The position numbers were made by a program, and so were the translations under genes. This document shows, one piece after another, positions 51,159 through 59,683 of a stretch of DNA of 64,000 bases. Origin of the DNA: Bradyrhizobium sp. 138. Its GTDB lineage: Bacteria > Pseudomonadota > Alphaproteobacteria > Rhizobiales > Xanthobacteraceae. The notes beneath the pieces were generated by a model. That model worked only from the letters and a program-made list of their open reading frames with translations. It had not been told where the DNA came from and searched no databases. The stretch covers positions 310,001-374,000 of the forward strand of contig NZ_JADPKT010000094.1 of assembly GCF_023074075.1 (NCBI RefSeq), given 5' to 3'. Numbering within the stretch: position 1 is the stretch's first letter; each line of letters opens with the position of its first letter.

Positions 51159-52412
51159 ATGCCGCTGCTCTACGTCCCGACCATCTACGTGCTGATGCTG
51201 GCAGTCATGGTGCTGCTCGGCGCGCTGACGTTTTTCGCGTGGCTGCAAAATCGTGCGGTTCGCGCCCTTGCCTGGTGGGGTGGCGCTGTGCTGGTGATGG
51301 CAGCCGCGCTTGGCCTGCTCTGCCTGCGCGGGGTGATCCCGGATGTCTATTCGGTCGATCTCGCCTACGTCTTCCTGTTCACCGCCTGCGCTCTGATGCT
51401 GGAGGGCGCGCGTTGCTTCGAAGGCCGGCGGGCGAGCCCCCTTCTTCTGGTTGCTGGCGCGGTGACGTGGATCGCGGCCTGTCAGATCCCGGCACTGTAC
51501 GAGTCCGCCGCGGCGCGTATGATCATCGTCTCGGCTGCCATAGGCTCCTATTCCCTCGGCTGCGCCTACGTGCTGTGGACCGGCCGCGCCGAGCCGCTAC
51601 TGTCGCGATGGCCGCTGATCGTGCTGACTGCGTTCGGCGGCGGCCTGTTTCTCGTGCGCATTCCGCTCTCCGTTGCGCATCCGCTCGCAGCGACGCCGGT
51701 TACGAGCTTCGAGGCACTGCAATCGTTCTGGTTCGCGATCGTAAGCACATTCACCCTGCTCTTCATCATCGCCATCAACTATCTGTTTCTCGCACTCACC
51801 AAGGAACGGAGCGAGCTCGTGCACAAGCGTGCCTCGATGACGGACGCGTTGACCGGTCTCGCCAACCGCCGCGCTTTCCTGCAATTCGGCGAGCAATGTC
51901 TGAAGGCGCCCGCGAACGGGACGATCGCGTTCCTGCTGTTCGATCTCGACTTGTTCAAATCGATCAACGACACCCATGGCCATGCGATGGGCGACCGCGT
52001 GCTGCGGTTGTTCGCACAGACGTTGTCCGCCAATCTGCCGCGAGGCGGCGTTGCGGGCCGGCTCGGCGGCGAGGAGTTCGCCGCGATCGTCAATGCACCC
52101 GACCGGCAGGCGGCGATCGCGGCCGCCGAGCGCGTGCGTGAGAGCTTTGCGGCGGTAGCCGGCGTCGTGGACGGGGTCGTGGTCGCAGCCACGGTCAGCG
52201 TCGGCCTCGCACATGCGGACAGTGAGCCCACCGGCATCGAGGCACTCTGCGAGCGCGCCGACAGGGCGCTCTACACGGCGAAGGCCCTCGGCCGCAACCG
52301 GGTCGAGAGCGCGGTGGACGAACTCGTTCCGCTCGTGCCCGATGCGTCTGCGGAGCATCGGATCCCGTCCTCCAAGCACGCGCGAGCCGCATCGAAGCGG
52401 GCAGCAGCCTGA
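51159..52412 (+). CDS. Membrane-bound diguanylate cyclase (GGDEF)
   Basis: A 417-residue protein with about 6 N-terminal helices (residues 1-200) and a GGDEF domain (about 225-385) that makes cyclic di-GMP. The signature is GRLGGEEFAAIV (GGEEF), preceded by MTDALTGLANRRAFLQFGEQ and LLFDLDLFKSINDTHGHAMG. The allosteric I-site RxxD expected five residues before GGEEF is not present (PRGGVA), so product inhibition is probably absent. Placed just after the polysaccharide genes, it may boost exopolysaccharide output. ATG 51159 was chosen; a GTG three codons upstream is possible. Confidence 0.9.
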   Translation: MPLLYVPTIYVLMLAVMVLLGALTFFAWLQNRAVRALAWWGGAVLVMAAALGLLCLRGVIPDVYSVDLAYVFLFTACALMLEGARCFEGRRASPLLLVAGAVTWIAACQIPALYESAAARMIIVSAAIGSYSLGCAYVLWTGRAEPLLSRWPLIVLTAFGGGLFLVRIPLSVAHPLAATPVTSFEALQSFWFAIVSTFTLLFIIAINYLFLALTKERSELVHKRASMTDALTGLANRRAFLQFGEQCLKAPANGTIAFLLFDLDLFKSINDTHGHAMGDRVLRLFAQTLSANLPRGGVAGRLGGEEFAAIVNAPDRQAAIAAAERVRESFAAVAGVVDGVVVAATVSVGLAHADSEPTGIEALCERADRALYTAKALGRNRVESAVDELVPLVPDASAEHRIPSSKHARAASKRAAA

Positions 52413-52619
52413 CCCTGAAATCTGCCTCGCACACAGGCGCGTCCAATCGCGCTGGAGCGTGGCGCATAGGCACGTGATGCCGACATTGGCTTAAGTCGTC
52501 CCGATCATCGCATTGTCATGCTTCGGTCATCTTAGCTGCATCGTACGTTGCTCTTTTCCCCGTGCGCCGGAGCCTCTTCGTTCCGATGACATCGGAAAAG
52601 CGCTCTGGGGAGAGCTGAC

Positions 52620-53939
52620 ATGCAACTGATCAAGACGATTTCGGCTGACCGCCGGCTGGTCCTCAAGGGCCTCGCGGCAGCAGCCGTGGCGCCCGTTGCG
52701 GTGCCGGCGATGGCGGCCGAGGGGCTTCCGGCGCAGCCGACCGGAACGGCCGCCGCGATCGCCACCGACAAGGCCTATTGGGCGGCCGTGAAAGGGCTCT
52801 ATGCCGTGACGTCCGATGTCGTCAATTTCGAGAACGGCTATTGGGGCATTATGACTGAACCCGTGCGGCGCGAATTCATCCGCCAGTCCGACATGATCAA
52901 CTATCAGAACACCTACTACGCGCGGCAGCGCGCCGGCGCGGATTTCGAGGCCGTGCGCGCCAAGGTGGCGGAGGCGGTCGGCGCCGCGGTGGAGGAGATC
53001 GCGCTCACGCGCGGCGCGACCGAAGCGCTGCAGCTTCTCATCGGCGGCTACAACAGGCTGAAGCCCGGCGACGGCGTGCTCTATGCCGATCTCGACTATG
53101 ATTCGATGCAGTATGCGATGAACGCGCTTCGTGCGCGCCGCGGCGTCGACGTGGTCAAGTTCGACATGCCGGAGCCCGCCACCCGCCAGGCGGTGCTCGA
53201 CGCCTATGCCCGCGCCATCGAGGCCAACCCGAAGACGAGGCTTCTGCTCCTGACCCATGTCAGCCACCGCACCGGCTTGGTGATGCCGGTCGCCGAGATC
53301 GCCCGCATGGCGAAGGCCAAGGGCATCGACACCATCGTCGACGCCGCCCATTCTTGGGGACAGATCGACTTCAGGGTGAGTGAGCTCGAGGCCGATTTCG
53401 TCGGCTTCAATCTGCACAAATGGATCGGCGCACCGCTCGGCGTCGGCTTCCTCTACATCAGGAAGGACCGCCTCGCGGCCATCGATCGCAACATGGGCGA
53501 CGAGGATTTTGCCGAGACCGATATCCGCTCGCGGGTTCACACCGGCACGGTCAATTTCGCGACCGTGCTGACGGTGCCGACGGCGCTGGCGCAGCATCAG
53601 CAGATCGGCGCCGCGGCAAAGCAGGCCCGCCTGCGCCATCTGCGCGACTATTGGGTGAGCCGGGTCCGCGGATTCAAGGACATCGAGATCCTGACGCCGG
53701 ACGAAGTCGGCTCATACGGCGCGATCACCTCGTTCCGCCTCGCCGGCAGGACCAGCAAGGCCGACAACGAGGCCATCGTGGTGAAGCTCCGCGACAGCCA
53801 CAAGATCATGACGGTGCGCCGGGCCGGCGTCGCCAAAGGCCAATGCATCCGCGTGACGCCCGCGCTGTTCACCGACGAGGCCGATCTCGATCGCCTCGTC
53901 GAGGCGCTGGCGGTCATCACGGGGACGAAGACGGGGTGA
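52620..53939 (+). CDS. Class V aminotransferase-fold PLP enzyme with Tat-type signal
   Basis: A 439-residue PLP enzyme similar to isopenicillin-N epimerase/NifS-like family V. Residues 1-35 look like a Tat signal: SADRRLVLKGLAAAAVAPVA then VPAMAAE. The PLP motifs are EIALTRGATEALQLLIGGYN, the Asp in IVDAAHSWGQIDF, and the Schiff-base Lys in GFNLHKWIGAPLGVGF (about residue 267). A PLP protein exported folded is consistent with Tat use. Substrate unknown. A ribosome-binding site GGGGAGAG lies 5 bases before the ATG. Confidence 0.86.
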   Translation: MQLIKTISADRRLVLKGLAAAAVAPVAVPAMAAEGLPAQPTGTAAAIATDKAYWAAVKGLYAVTSDVVNFENGYWGIMTEPVRREFIRQSDMINYQNTYYARQRAGADFEAVRAKVAEAVGAAVEEIALTRGATEALQLLIGGYNRLKPGDGVLYADLDYDSMQYAMNALRARRGVDVVKFDMPEPATRQAVLDAYARAIEANPKTRLLLLTHVSHRTGLVMPVAEIARMAKAKGIDTIVDAAHSWGQIDFRVSELEADFVGFNLHKWIGAPLGVGFLYIRKDRLAAIDRNMGDEDFAETDIRSRVHTGTVNFATVLTVPTALAQHQQIGAAAKQARLRHLRDYWVSRVRGFKDIEILTPDEVGSYGAITSFRLAGRTSKADNEAIVVKLRDSHKIMTVRRAGVAKGQCIRVTPALFTDEADLDRLVEALAVITGTKTG

Positions 53940-54052
53940 AGTTGCGCGGGGGAGGGGCGAGACCGCGAAGCGGTCGTCTCGAAGGACGAGGCACGCCCTC
54001 GGGCTGCTCAAAAACTCACGTACGATTGTCGTGCCCGACGGCGCCAGTCGCC

Positions 54053-55075
54053 TCACCGCCACCCCAGCGCCGGCGCCACGTGCGTCAGGATCGCCTCGAT
54101 CGCATGCGCGCAATAGGCGACGCCGAGCTGGTTGGGAATCGTCAGCAGCAGCGTGTCCGCCTCGGCAATCGCCTCGTCCTGGCGCAGCTGCTCAATCAGC
54201 ACGTCCGGCTCGGCGGCATAACTCCGGCCGAAGATCGCGCGGGTCTGCGGGTCGATGAAGCCGATCTGGTCTTCGCCGCCGCGCTCGCCGCCGAAATAGG
54301 CGCGGTCGCGATCGTTCATCAGCGCAAAGATGCTGCGACTGACGGACACGCGGGGCTCACGGGTGTGGCCGGCCTCCTTCCACGCCGCGCGAAAGCTACG
54401 GATCTGCGCGGCCTGCTGCACGTGAAAGGCCTCGCCGGTCTCGTCGTTCTTCAATGTCGAACTCTGCAAATTCATGCCGAGCTTCGCCGCCCACACCGCC
54501 GTCGCGTTCGAGCCGGCGCCCCACCAGATCCGTTCGCGCAAGCCTTGCGCATGCGGCTCCAGACGCAACAGCCCGGGCGGATTTGGAAACATCGGCTGCG
54601 GATTGGGCTCGGCAAACCCTTCGCCGCGCAAGAGGTCGAGGAAGACCTCCGCGTGTCGCCGCCCCATGTCGGCATCGCTCTGGCCCTCGGCCGGGCGATA
54701 ACCGAAATAGCGCCAACCGTCGATCACCTGCTCGGGCGAGCCGCGGCTGATGCCGAGCTGCAGCCGGCCGCCGGCGATGAGATCGGCGCTTCCCGCGTCC
54801 TCCACCATGTAAAGCGGGTTCTCGTAGCGCATGTCGATCACGGCCGTGCCGATCTCGATCCTGCTGGTCTTCGCGCCGACAGCCGCAAGCAGCGGAAAGG
54901 GCGAGGCGAGCTGCCGCGCGAAATGATGCACGCGGAAATAGGCGCCGTCGGCCCCTAACTGCTCCGCCGCGACCGCGAGCTCGATCGATTGCAGCAGCGT
55001 GTCCGCGGCCGAGCGGGTCTGCGACTGCGGCGAGGGCGTCCAGTGCCCGAAGGAGAGGAATCCGATTTTTTTCAT
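54053..55075 (-). CDS. LLM-class flavin-dependent oxidoreductase (luciferase-like)
   Basis: A 340-residue luciferase-like monooxygenase of the LLM group (FMN/F420 type). It begins KKIGFLSFGHWTPSPQSQTR; the segment EQLGADGAYFRVHHFARQLA and SRIEIGTAVIDMRYENPLYM are typical of the TIM-barrel flavin site, and GGRLQLGISRGSPEQVIDGW follows. The C-terminus includes VLIEQLRQDEAIAEADTLLL. Expected to need a separate flavin reductase; one is encoded 7 kb away (styB-like) but nothing ties them. The first ~72 codons are duplicated at 59439-59653. Confidence 0.9.
   Translation of the reverse strand: MKKIGFLSFGHWTPSPQSQTRSAADTLLQSIELAVAAEQLGADGAYFRVHHFARQLASPFPLLAAVGAKTSRIEIGTAVIDMRYENPLYMVEDAGSADLIAGGRLQLGISRGSPEQVIDGWRYFGYRPAEGQSDADMGRRHAEVFLDLLRGEGFAEPNPQPMFPNPPGLLRLEPHAQGLRERIWWGAGSNATAVWAAKLGMNLQSSTLKNDETGEAFHVQQAAQIRSFRAAWKEAGHTREPRVSVSRSIFALMNDRDRAYFGGERGGEDQIGFIDPQTRAIFGRSYAAEPDVLIEQLRQDEAIAEADTLLLTIPNQLGVAYCAHAIEAILTHVAPALGWR
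54860..55075. repeat. ~215-bp direct repeat, copy 1 (5' end of LLM gene)
   Basis: Bases from CCTGCTGGTCTTCGCGCCGA to the LLM start codon recur almost identically at 59439-59653, in the same orientation. Only scattered substitutions are seen. The repeats bound a segment of about 4.4 kb carrying the dienelactone hydrolase remnant, the small secreted protein and the BTAD regulator. Confidence 0.88.
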
Positions 55076-55156
55076 GAGGGCAACGTATGGCTGATCGGAA
55101 GCGTTTGCGAGACGCTGGCCGAGGGAAAGATGGCAACATGGGGTGTCCTCGTAGGT

Positions 55157-55420
55157 CTCCGCCCGCGCCGGGCACCGTCAAAGCGAAAATTCTCGTTATC
55201 AACGGTGCGGACAAACCCCTCGTGAAGCGCGGGCAGATTCGATGCAGCGAAGGCCGACTATCGGATCATCGAATATCATGGCGCTGTGCATGCGTTCACC
55301 AACCCCGAAGCCACCGAGCTTGGCAAGAAGTTCAACCTGCCGCTTAGATACGACGCCAAGGCTGATCACGAAGCGAAGGCCGAAGCTGCCAAGCTCTTTG
55401 CTGCGGACCTACAAAAATGA
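55157..55420 (+). pseudogene. C-terminal remnant of a dienelactone hydrolase family protein
   Basis: Frame 1 gives SPPAPGTVKAKILVINGADK then PLVKRGQI. After a break near 55235-55248 a second frame gives AKADYRIIEYHGAVHAFTNP, then EATELGKKFNLPLRYDAKAD, and ends AAKLFAADLQK with a stop at 55418. Together these match the C-terminal third of exported dienelactone hydrolases, including the catalytic Asp (NGADK) and His (HAFTNP). The N-terminus with the nucleophile Cys is missing. No start codon or ribosome-binding site fits, so this is a relic. Confidence 0.75.
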
Positions 55421-55735
55421 ACATCCACATGGGTGGGCTATACTGCGGAACGATCGACAGCTCGTTTAGACGCGAGATGAGGCTACAGCTTCGCTCCTGG
55501 CACCTTGCGTCGGGCCAGATCGACGAATCCGCTTCTGGCCCCAGAGCAGAGTCGGATAAATCTCGCGTCCGACACGAGCGCGTGGCACTACCAGCCATTT
55601 ACTACGCGCAATGTGTCGCGCTTCTTCACATATAATCTGCCTATGCTGCCGTTGGCAGCACAATGAGCCGCAGAGCGACCTCACAAAGATCACTCCGATT
55701 TTTTGATGCCCATGCTCCCGTTCGCGCAAGCAGCG
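55421..55735. other. Intergenic stretch with no recognisable gene
   Basis: Between the dienelactone hydrolase remnant and the minus-strand terminator I see no supported coding region. ORFs here (for example on the minus strand through 55466-56035) have no family resemblance and run antisense or out of frame to the small secreted protein gene. Confidence 0.5.
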
Positions 55736-55781
55736 CAAAAAAGCAGAGCCTCCTCGGTCCCGATTTGGACACTGAGGAGGA
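55736..55781 (-). terminator. Rho-independent terminator of the small secreted protein gene
   Basis: Read on the minus strand, CCTCCTCAGTGTCC and GGGACCGAGGAGG form a stem of about 13 bases around AAATC. A CTCTGC stretch and then TTTTTT (55742-55737) follow. It lies about 40 bases after the stop of the gene at 55821-56081. Confidence 0.72.
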
Positions 55782-55820
55782 TCTCGTTTTGCCCCGCGGA
55801 GGCTGGAAAGCGCGACCGCG

Positions 55821-56081
55821 CTACCGACCTGGGGAGACTTTGGCCAGCACTGTAGTCGTTCGGTCGGCGCTGCTGGGTTCCTGTTGGCGCGAGGCCAAGG
55901 CGGGGGACGAAATGCCAGCCGCCGAGAACGCCTGTTCGGCGTTGGCCGGACCCAGCACCATGAACTGGTGCGGCGTGATCGGAAAGCCCACGACTTCATA
56001 AGTCGGCAGTTCCGCCGCCGTGGCTGCCATGCCACTCATCACGAAGGTTGCGGCGGCTGCGATTGACATTCGATACCTCAT
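55821..56081 (-). CDS. Small secreted protein, unknown function
   Basis: An 86-residue protein with a clear Sec signal (MRYRMSIAAAATFVMSGMAA, cleavage after ATA). The mature part begins AELPTYEVVGFPITPHQFMV, a motif I recall from many short Bradyrhizobium secreted proteins annotated as hypothetical. The rest is Ser/Ala/Pro-rich. No cysteine and no domain. It has its own terminator at 55736-55781 and is divergent from the BTAD regulator. Function unknown. Confidence 0.72.
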   Translation of the reverse strand: MRYRMSIAAAATFVMSGMAATAAELPTYEVVGFPITPHQFMVLGPANAEQAFSAAGISSPALASRQQEPSSADRTTTVLAKVSPGR

Positions 56082-56225
56082 GGTAGTCTCCGTTCGCTGA
56101 TGCTTGTCCCTGACCTCGCAGCCAGACTAGCTGCCTGCCGCAATGGACCTGTCGGCGCGAGCGTGATAAATTCGCAAAATCGTCGGACCGGGTGTTTTTG
56201 CACCCCGAGCAAAAGGGCCGGCGGA

Positions 56226-59200
56226 ATGGCGAAGGCGAGCCTCGCAGTTCTCGGCAGTTTCCGGCTCCAGATGGACACCGGAGAGCCCATCCCTTTGGCC
56301 ACCAAAAAGACGGCAGCCCTGTTGGCCTATCTGGCACTGCACGCGCCCGAGGCACAGGCGCGATCAAAGCTTGCGGCGCTGTTATGGGGCGACCACGACG
56401 AGCCGCAGGCCCGCGACAGTCTGCGACAGTCGCTGAGCCTTTTGCGCAAGGCATTGTCACACGCAGGTCCCGGCGCGTTGACTGCTCATGAGGACACAAT
56501 CAGCCTTGCGCCGGCCGCTCTGGAGACCGACGCAAGGGCGTTCGAGAATCTCATCGCGAAACCGGAGGCCGAGGACCTGGAGCGGGCTATGGGCCTTTAT
56601 CGCGGCGAATTCCTTGACGGTTTTCACGTCTCCGCGCCGGAGTTTGAAAGTTGGGCCGCAGCGGAACGTCAGCGGTTCCGTGAACTCGCTTTGGAGGGCA
56701 TGGCGAAGCTGCTCGATCATCACCTGTCCGCTGGAGCGATCGAGCGCGGCATTCACATTGCAACACGGCTGCTTGCCGCAGATCCCTTGCAGGAGCGTGT
56801 TCATCGCTCTCTGATGGAGCTGTATGCGCGGCAGGGCAGGCAGGGCGCAGCGCTCCGCCAATATCGCACCTGCGCCGAGCTACTATCCAGGGAATTAGGA
56901 ATCGAGCCCGACGCGCAGACCAAGACATTGCACCGCCAGCTCCTGCGAGAGTGGAACCGAACGCAGCCCAGAGTCTCTGTGGCGGGCCGATCGGTGCGAG
57001 AGGGCCCCGGCAGCGGGCTTGCCGATGACTTGGGAGCCACGAGAGGCTTGAACAAAAGTATTTCGCCATCACTACATGCGAATGCCGCGCCGGGTAATTT
57101 ACCCGTGCAGACAACGAGCTTTCTCGGGCGCGACAGGGATCTCGCCAAAGCTAGCGGGATCCTTTCCGGCGCGCGGCTGGTCACGCTGACCGGCCCCGGC
57201 GGAATCGGCAAGACACGGCTCGCACTCCAGCTTGCGGCGACGATGCACGACAACTATCCGGATGGCACATGGCTGGTGGAGCTTGCCGCTTTCGATGATC
57301 CCAATGCGACCGGTCACGCCGTCGCCGACGTCTTCGGCATCACGCAGCAAGCTGGCAAGACGATCGAGCAAAGCGTCGCCAATGCGCTTGCCGGACGAAG
57401 CCTGCTTCTCATTCTCGACAATTGCGAGCACTTGATCGATGCGATAGCCGGCCTTGCACGGGAGATCCTGTCAACATGCCCGCATGTCAGCCTGCTGGCG
57501 ACCAGCCGGGAGACGCTGATGGTCGACGGCGAGCGGACCTACCCGGTGCGTCCCCTCGAGTGCGGCGACGGAATCGATGCGCCAGCGGTGGAGCTGTTCG
57601 TGGAGCGCGCGCGGTTCGTGGAACCACACTTCGAACTCAATGGTGACGCTGACACGATCTGTGAAATATGCCGCCGCCTTGATGGGATTCCCTTGGCCAT
57701 CGAGCTCGCAGCCGCCCGAACGCGGGCAATGAGTCCCACTCAGATCCGCGATCGGCTGCATGAACGCTTCCGCCTGCTCACCAGCGGGTCGCGACACGTC
57801 TTGAAGCGACATCAGACGCTGCGCCACGCCGTCGAATGGTCGTATGACCTGTTGTCGTCATCCGAGCAGGCCGTGCTTTCGCGCGCATCGGTATTTTCCG
57901 GAGGTTTCGGGCTGGAGGCTGCCGAGCGCATCTGTAGCGGCGGCGACATCGCGGCTGCCGATGTTCTCTATCTTCTCGACTCGTTGGTACGAAAATCGCT
58001 GCTCAGCGCCAAACGAGTCGGGAATACAATTCGCTACAGCCAGCTCGAAACGATCAGACAGTTTGCCGAGGAGCGGCTCGCGATGCTGGTTGAAATTGAG
58101 GTGGTTCGGGGACGCCATGCGCAATTTTTTGCGGAGGATGCCGAGGCGCACCACAGGATTTGGCGAAGCCCGCAGCAACTGATGGCCTATGCCTGGCTCG
58201 ATCAGGAGGTGGACAATTTGCGCGCGGCGTTTCGGTGGGCGTGCAGCCAGGATGATATCGATGTTGCGGCCCGGATCGCATCCAGGGTCCCGAGCATGGC
58301 GGTCCTCCGCGTGCGCAGCGAACCGCTCAATTGGCCGACAGAGATTGTCGATGCGGCACGGCGCGTCGGCCATCGACGGCTCGGTGCCCTGCTGACCTAC
58401 GCCGCAAAAAGGGCGTGGAACCTGGGACGTGTTCAAGAGGCGACGCTCTACGCCGAGGAAGCGATAGGGCTGATAGGCAATGCCAACTTTGATCCGCCGG
58501 TCTGGGCGTTCGCGGTTCTGGCCATGATTGCGTCCCGACAGGGCAATGCGGAAAGCGCTGTCAAATTTGCGCGTGCCGGCGCCGAGCACCCGGCGGACCG
58601 GCGCGAGCGGCAATGCCTGGCGACGCTTCCCTTCTACCTCGCAATGGCCGGCGCACATGACGAGGCGATGGCGATCGCCGATGACATTGTTGACAAGGTT
58701 GCGGCTGCACGAACTCCGAGTTCGCTCATCGCGGCGCTGTTTTCCAAGGGAAGAGCATTTAGCAAGGCCAACCCAGGGCGTGCCCTGGATGCGTTCGAGA
58801 CGGCCCTTGCTCATGCAAGGACATCCGGTAACCGCTACTGGGAGATCGTCATCATCCCCGCCGTCGCGGAGTTGCAGGTGCGGAGCGGCGATCCGGGCAA
58901 GACGCTGCGAACCCTGCCGCGAATGCTCGAAATCTGGGGCCAATCGACGGAGATAGGACTTGCAACTCTCACCTTAGCTACCCTCATTCTGCTGTTTGAG
59001 CGACTTGGACACCCGGCGGTCGCGGCCACGCTCAGCGGCGCCCTCTCCCAAATGATCCCATCGACCAGCTTTTTCCAAGAACTGCCTGACACCCTTGCCC
59101 GCGTTCGTCATGTGCTGGGGGATAGCTCCTTCGAGAAGGCTAAAGCGCGCGGTGCCGCGATGACTCATCGCGAAATGGTCGATTACGCAGCCGATCGGGT

Positions 59201-59252
59201 CGAAAATGCGCTGAGTACACTGGGCGCATCAACCGCCAAACATCAACACTAG
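56226..59252 (+). CDS. BTAD-domain transcriptional regulator with NTPase (AfsR/SARP-like)
   Basis: A 1008-residue STAND-type regulator. The N-terminal winged helix of the OmpR/SARP type (about 1-95: AVLGSFRLQMDTGEPIPLAT, ARDSLRQSLSLLRKALS) precedes the bacterial transcriptional activator domain (about 100-245: AMGLYRGEFLDGFHVSAPEF; ELYARQGRQGAALRQYRTCA). An NTPase module (about 290-560) has Walker A VTLTGPGGIGKTRLALQLA and Walker B SLLLILDNCEHLIDAIAGLA with LATSRE (sensor 1). A winged helix and TPR-like repeats follow to the end. ATG 56226 was chosen; the frame is open 42 codons earlier. It lies inside the segment bounded by the ~215-bp repeats. Confidence 0.9.
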   Translation: MAKASLAVLGSFRLQMDTGEPIPLATKKTAALLAYLALHAPEAQARSKLAALLWGDHDEPQARDSLRQSLSLLRKALSHAGPGALTAHEDTISLAPAALETDARAFENLIAKPEAEDLERAMGLYRGEFLDGFHVSAPEFESWAAAERQRFRELALEGMAKLLDHHLSAGAIERGIHIATRLLAADPLQERVHRSLMELYARQGRQGAALRQYRTCAELLSRELGIEPDAQTKTLHRQLLREWNRTQPRVSVAGRSVREGPGSGLADDLGATRGLNKSISPSLHANAAPGNLPVQTTSFLGRDRDLAKASGILSGARLVTLTGPGGIGKTRLALQLAATMHDNYPDGTWLVELAAFDDPNATGHAVADVFGITQQAGKTIEQSVANALAGRSLLLILDNCEHLIDAIAGLAREILSTCPHVSLLATSRETLMVDGERTYPVRPLECGDGIDAPAVELFVERARFVEPHFELNGDADTICEICRRLDGIPLAIELAAARTRAMSPTQIRDRLHERFRLLTSGSRHVLKRHQTLRHAVEWSYDLLSSSEQAVLSRASVFSGGFGLEAAERICSGGDIAAADVLYLLDSLVRKSLLSAKRVGNTIRYSQLETIRQFAEERLAMLVEIEVVRGRHAQFFAEDAEAHHRIWRSPQQLMAYAWLDQEVDNLRAAFRWACSQDDIDVAARIASRVPSMAVLRVRSEPLNWPTEIVDAARRVGHRRLGALLTYAAKRAWNLGRVQEATLYAEEAIGLIGNANFDPPVWAFAVLAMIASRQGNAESAVKFARAGAEHPADRRERQCLATLPFYLAMAGAHDEAMAIADDIVDKVAAARTPSSLIAALFSKGRAFSKANPGRALDAFETALAHARTSGNRYWEIVIIPAVAELQVRSGDPGKTLRTLPRMLEIWGQSTEIGLATLTLATLILLFERLGHPAVAATLSGALSQMIPSTSFFQELPDTLARVRHVLGDSSFEKAKARGAAMTHREMVDYAADRVENALSTLGASTAKHQH

Positions 59253-59274
59253 CGGTTGAGAAAGCAGTGACGTC

Positions 59275-59438
59275 TCAGGCGTAGGCCATCCAGCCGCGGA
59301 ATGTGAAGCCGATGTAGAACAGGATTGGGTCCGAGAAGCCAGCCTCGCGCCCAAAATCGCCTCATCCTGCGCGGGCTCCAGAATTTCCAGATGGTTGGTG
59401 ACGTCCCGCGCGGCCGCCGCCTTGTCGGGCGGCAAATC
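59275..59438 (-). pseudogene. C-terminal remnant of a SAM-dependent methyltransferase
   Basis: The frame from the stop at 59275 reads REAGFSDPILFYIGFTFRGW then MAYA, a tail typical of some class I methyltransferases. Upstream it is joined through a 2-base insertion to PPDKAAAARDVTNHLEILEP-AQDEAIL. The catalytic N-terminal domain is absent; instead the LLM 5' duplication abuts it at 59439, giving a chimera. A sister remnant lies at 62500-62590. Confidence 0.72.
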
Positions 59439-59653
59439 CTGCTGGTCTTCGCGCCGACAGCCGCCAGCAGCGGAAAGGGCGAGGCCAGCTGGCGCGCGAA
59501 ATGATGCGCGCGCAAATAGGCGTCGTCGGCCCCTAACTGCTCCGCCGCGACCGCAAGCTCGATCGATTGCAGCAGCGTGTCCGCGGCCGAGCGGGTCTGC
59601 GACTGCGGCGAGGGCGTCCAGTGCCCGAAGGAGAGGAATCCGATTTTTTTCAT
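59439..59653 (-). pseudogene. Truncated duplicate of the LLM oxidoreductase 5' end (direct repeat, copy 2)
   Basis: Nearly identical to 54860-55075, from the ATG (59653) through about residue 72 of the LLM enzyme (...LLAAVGAKTSRI). Thereafter the sequence switches to the methyltransferase remnant. Amino-acid changes relative to copy 1 are few (for example GADDAYLRAHH for GADGAYFRVHH). A protein could still be initiated but would be a chimera of 137 residues with no flavin site, so it is treated as a pseudogene. Confidence 0.85.
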
Positions 59654-59683
59654 GGGCGTCATTTAATGATGGGTGGGACGGCG

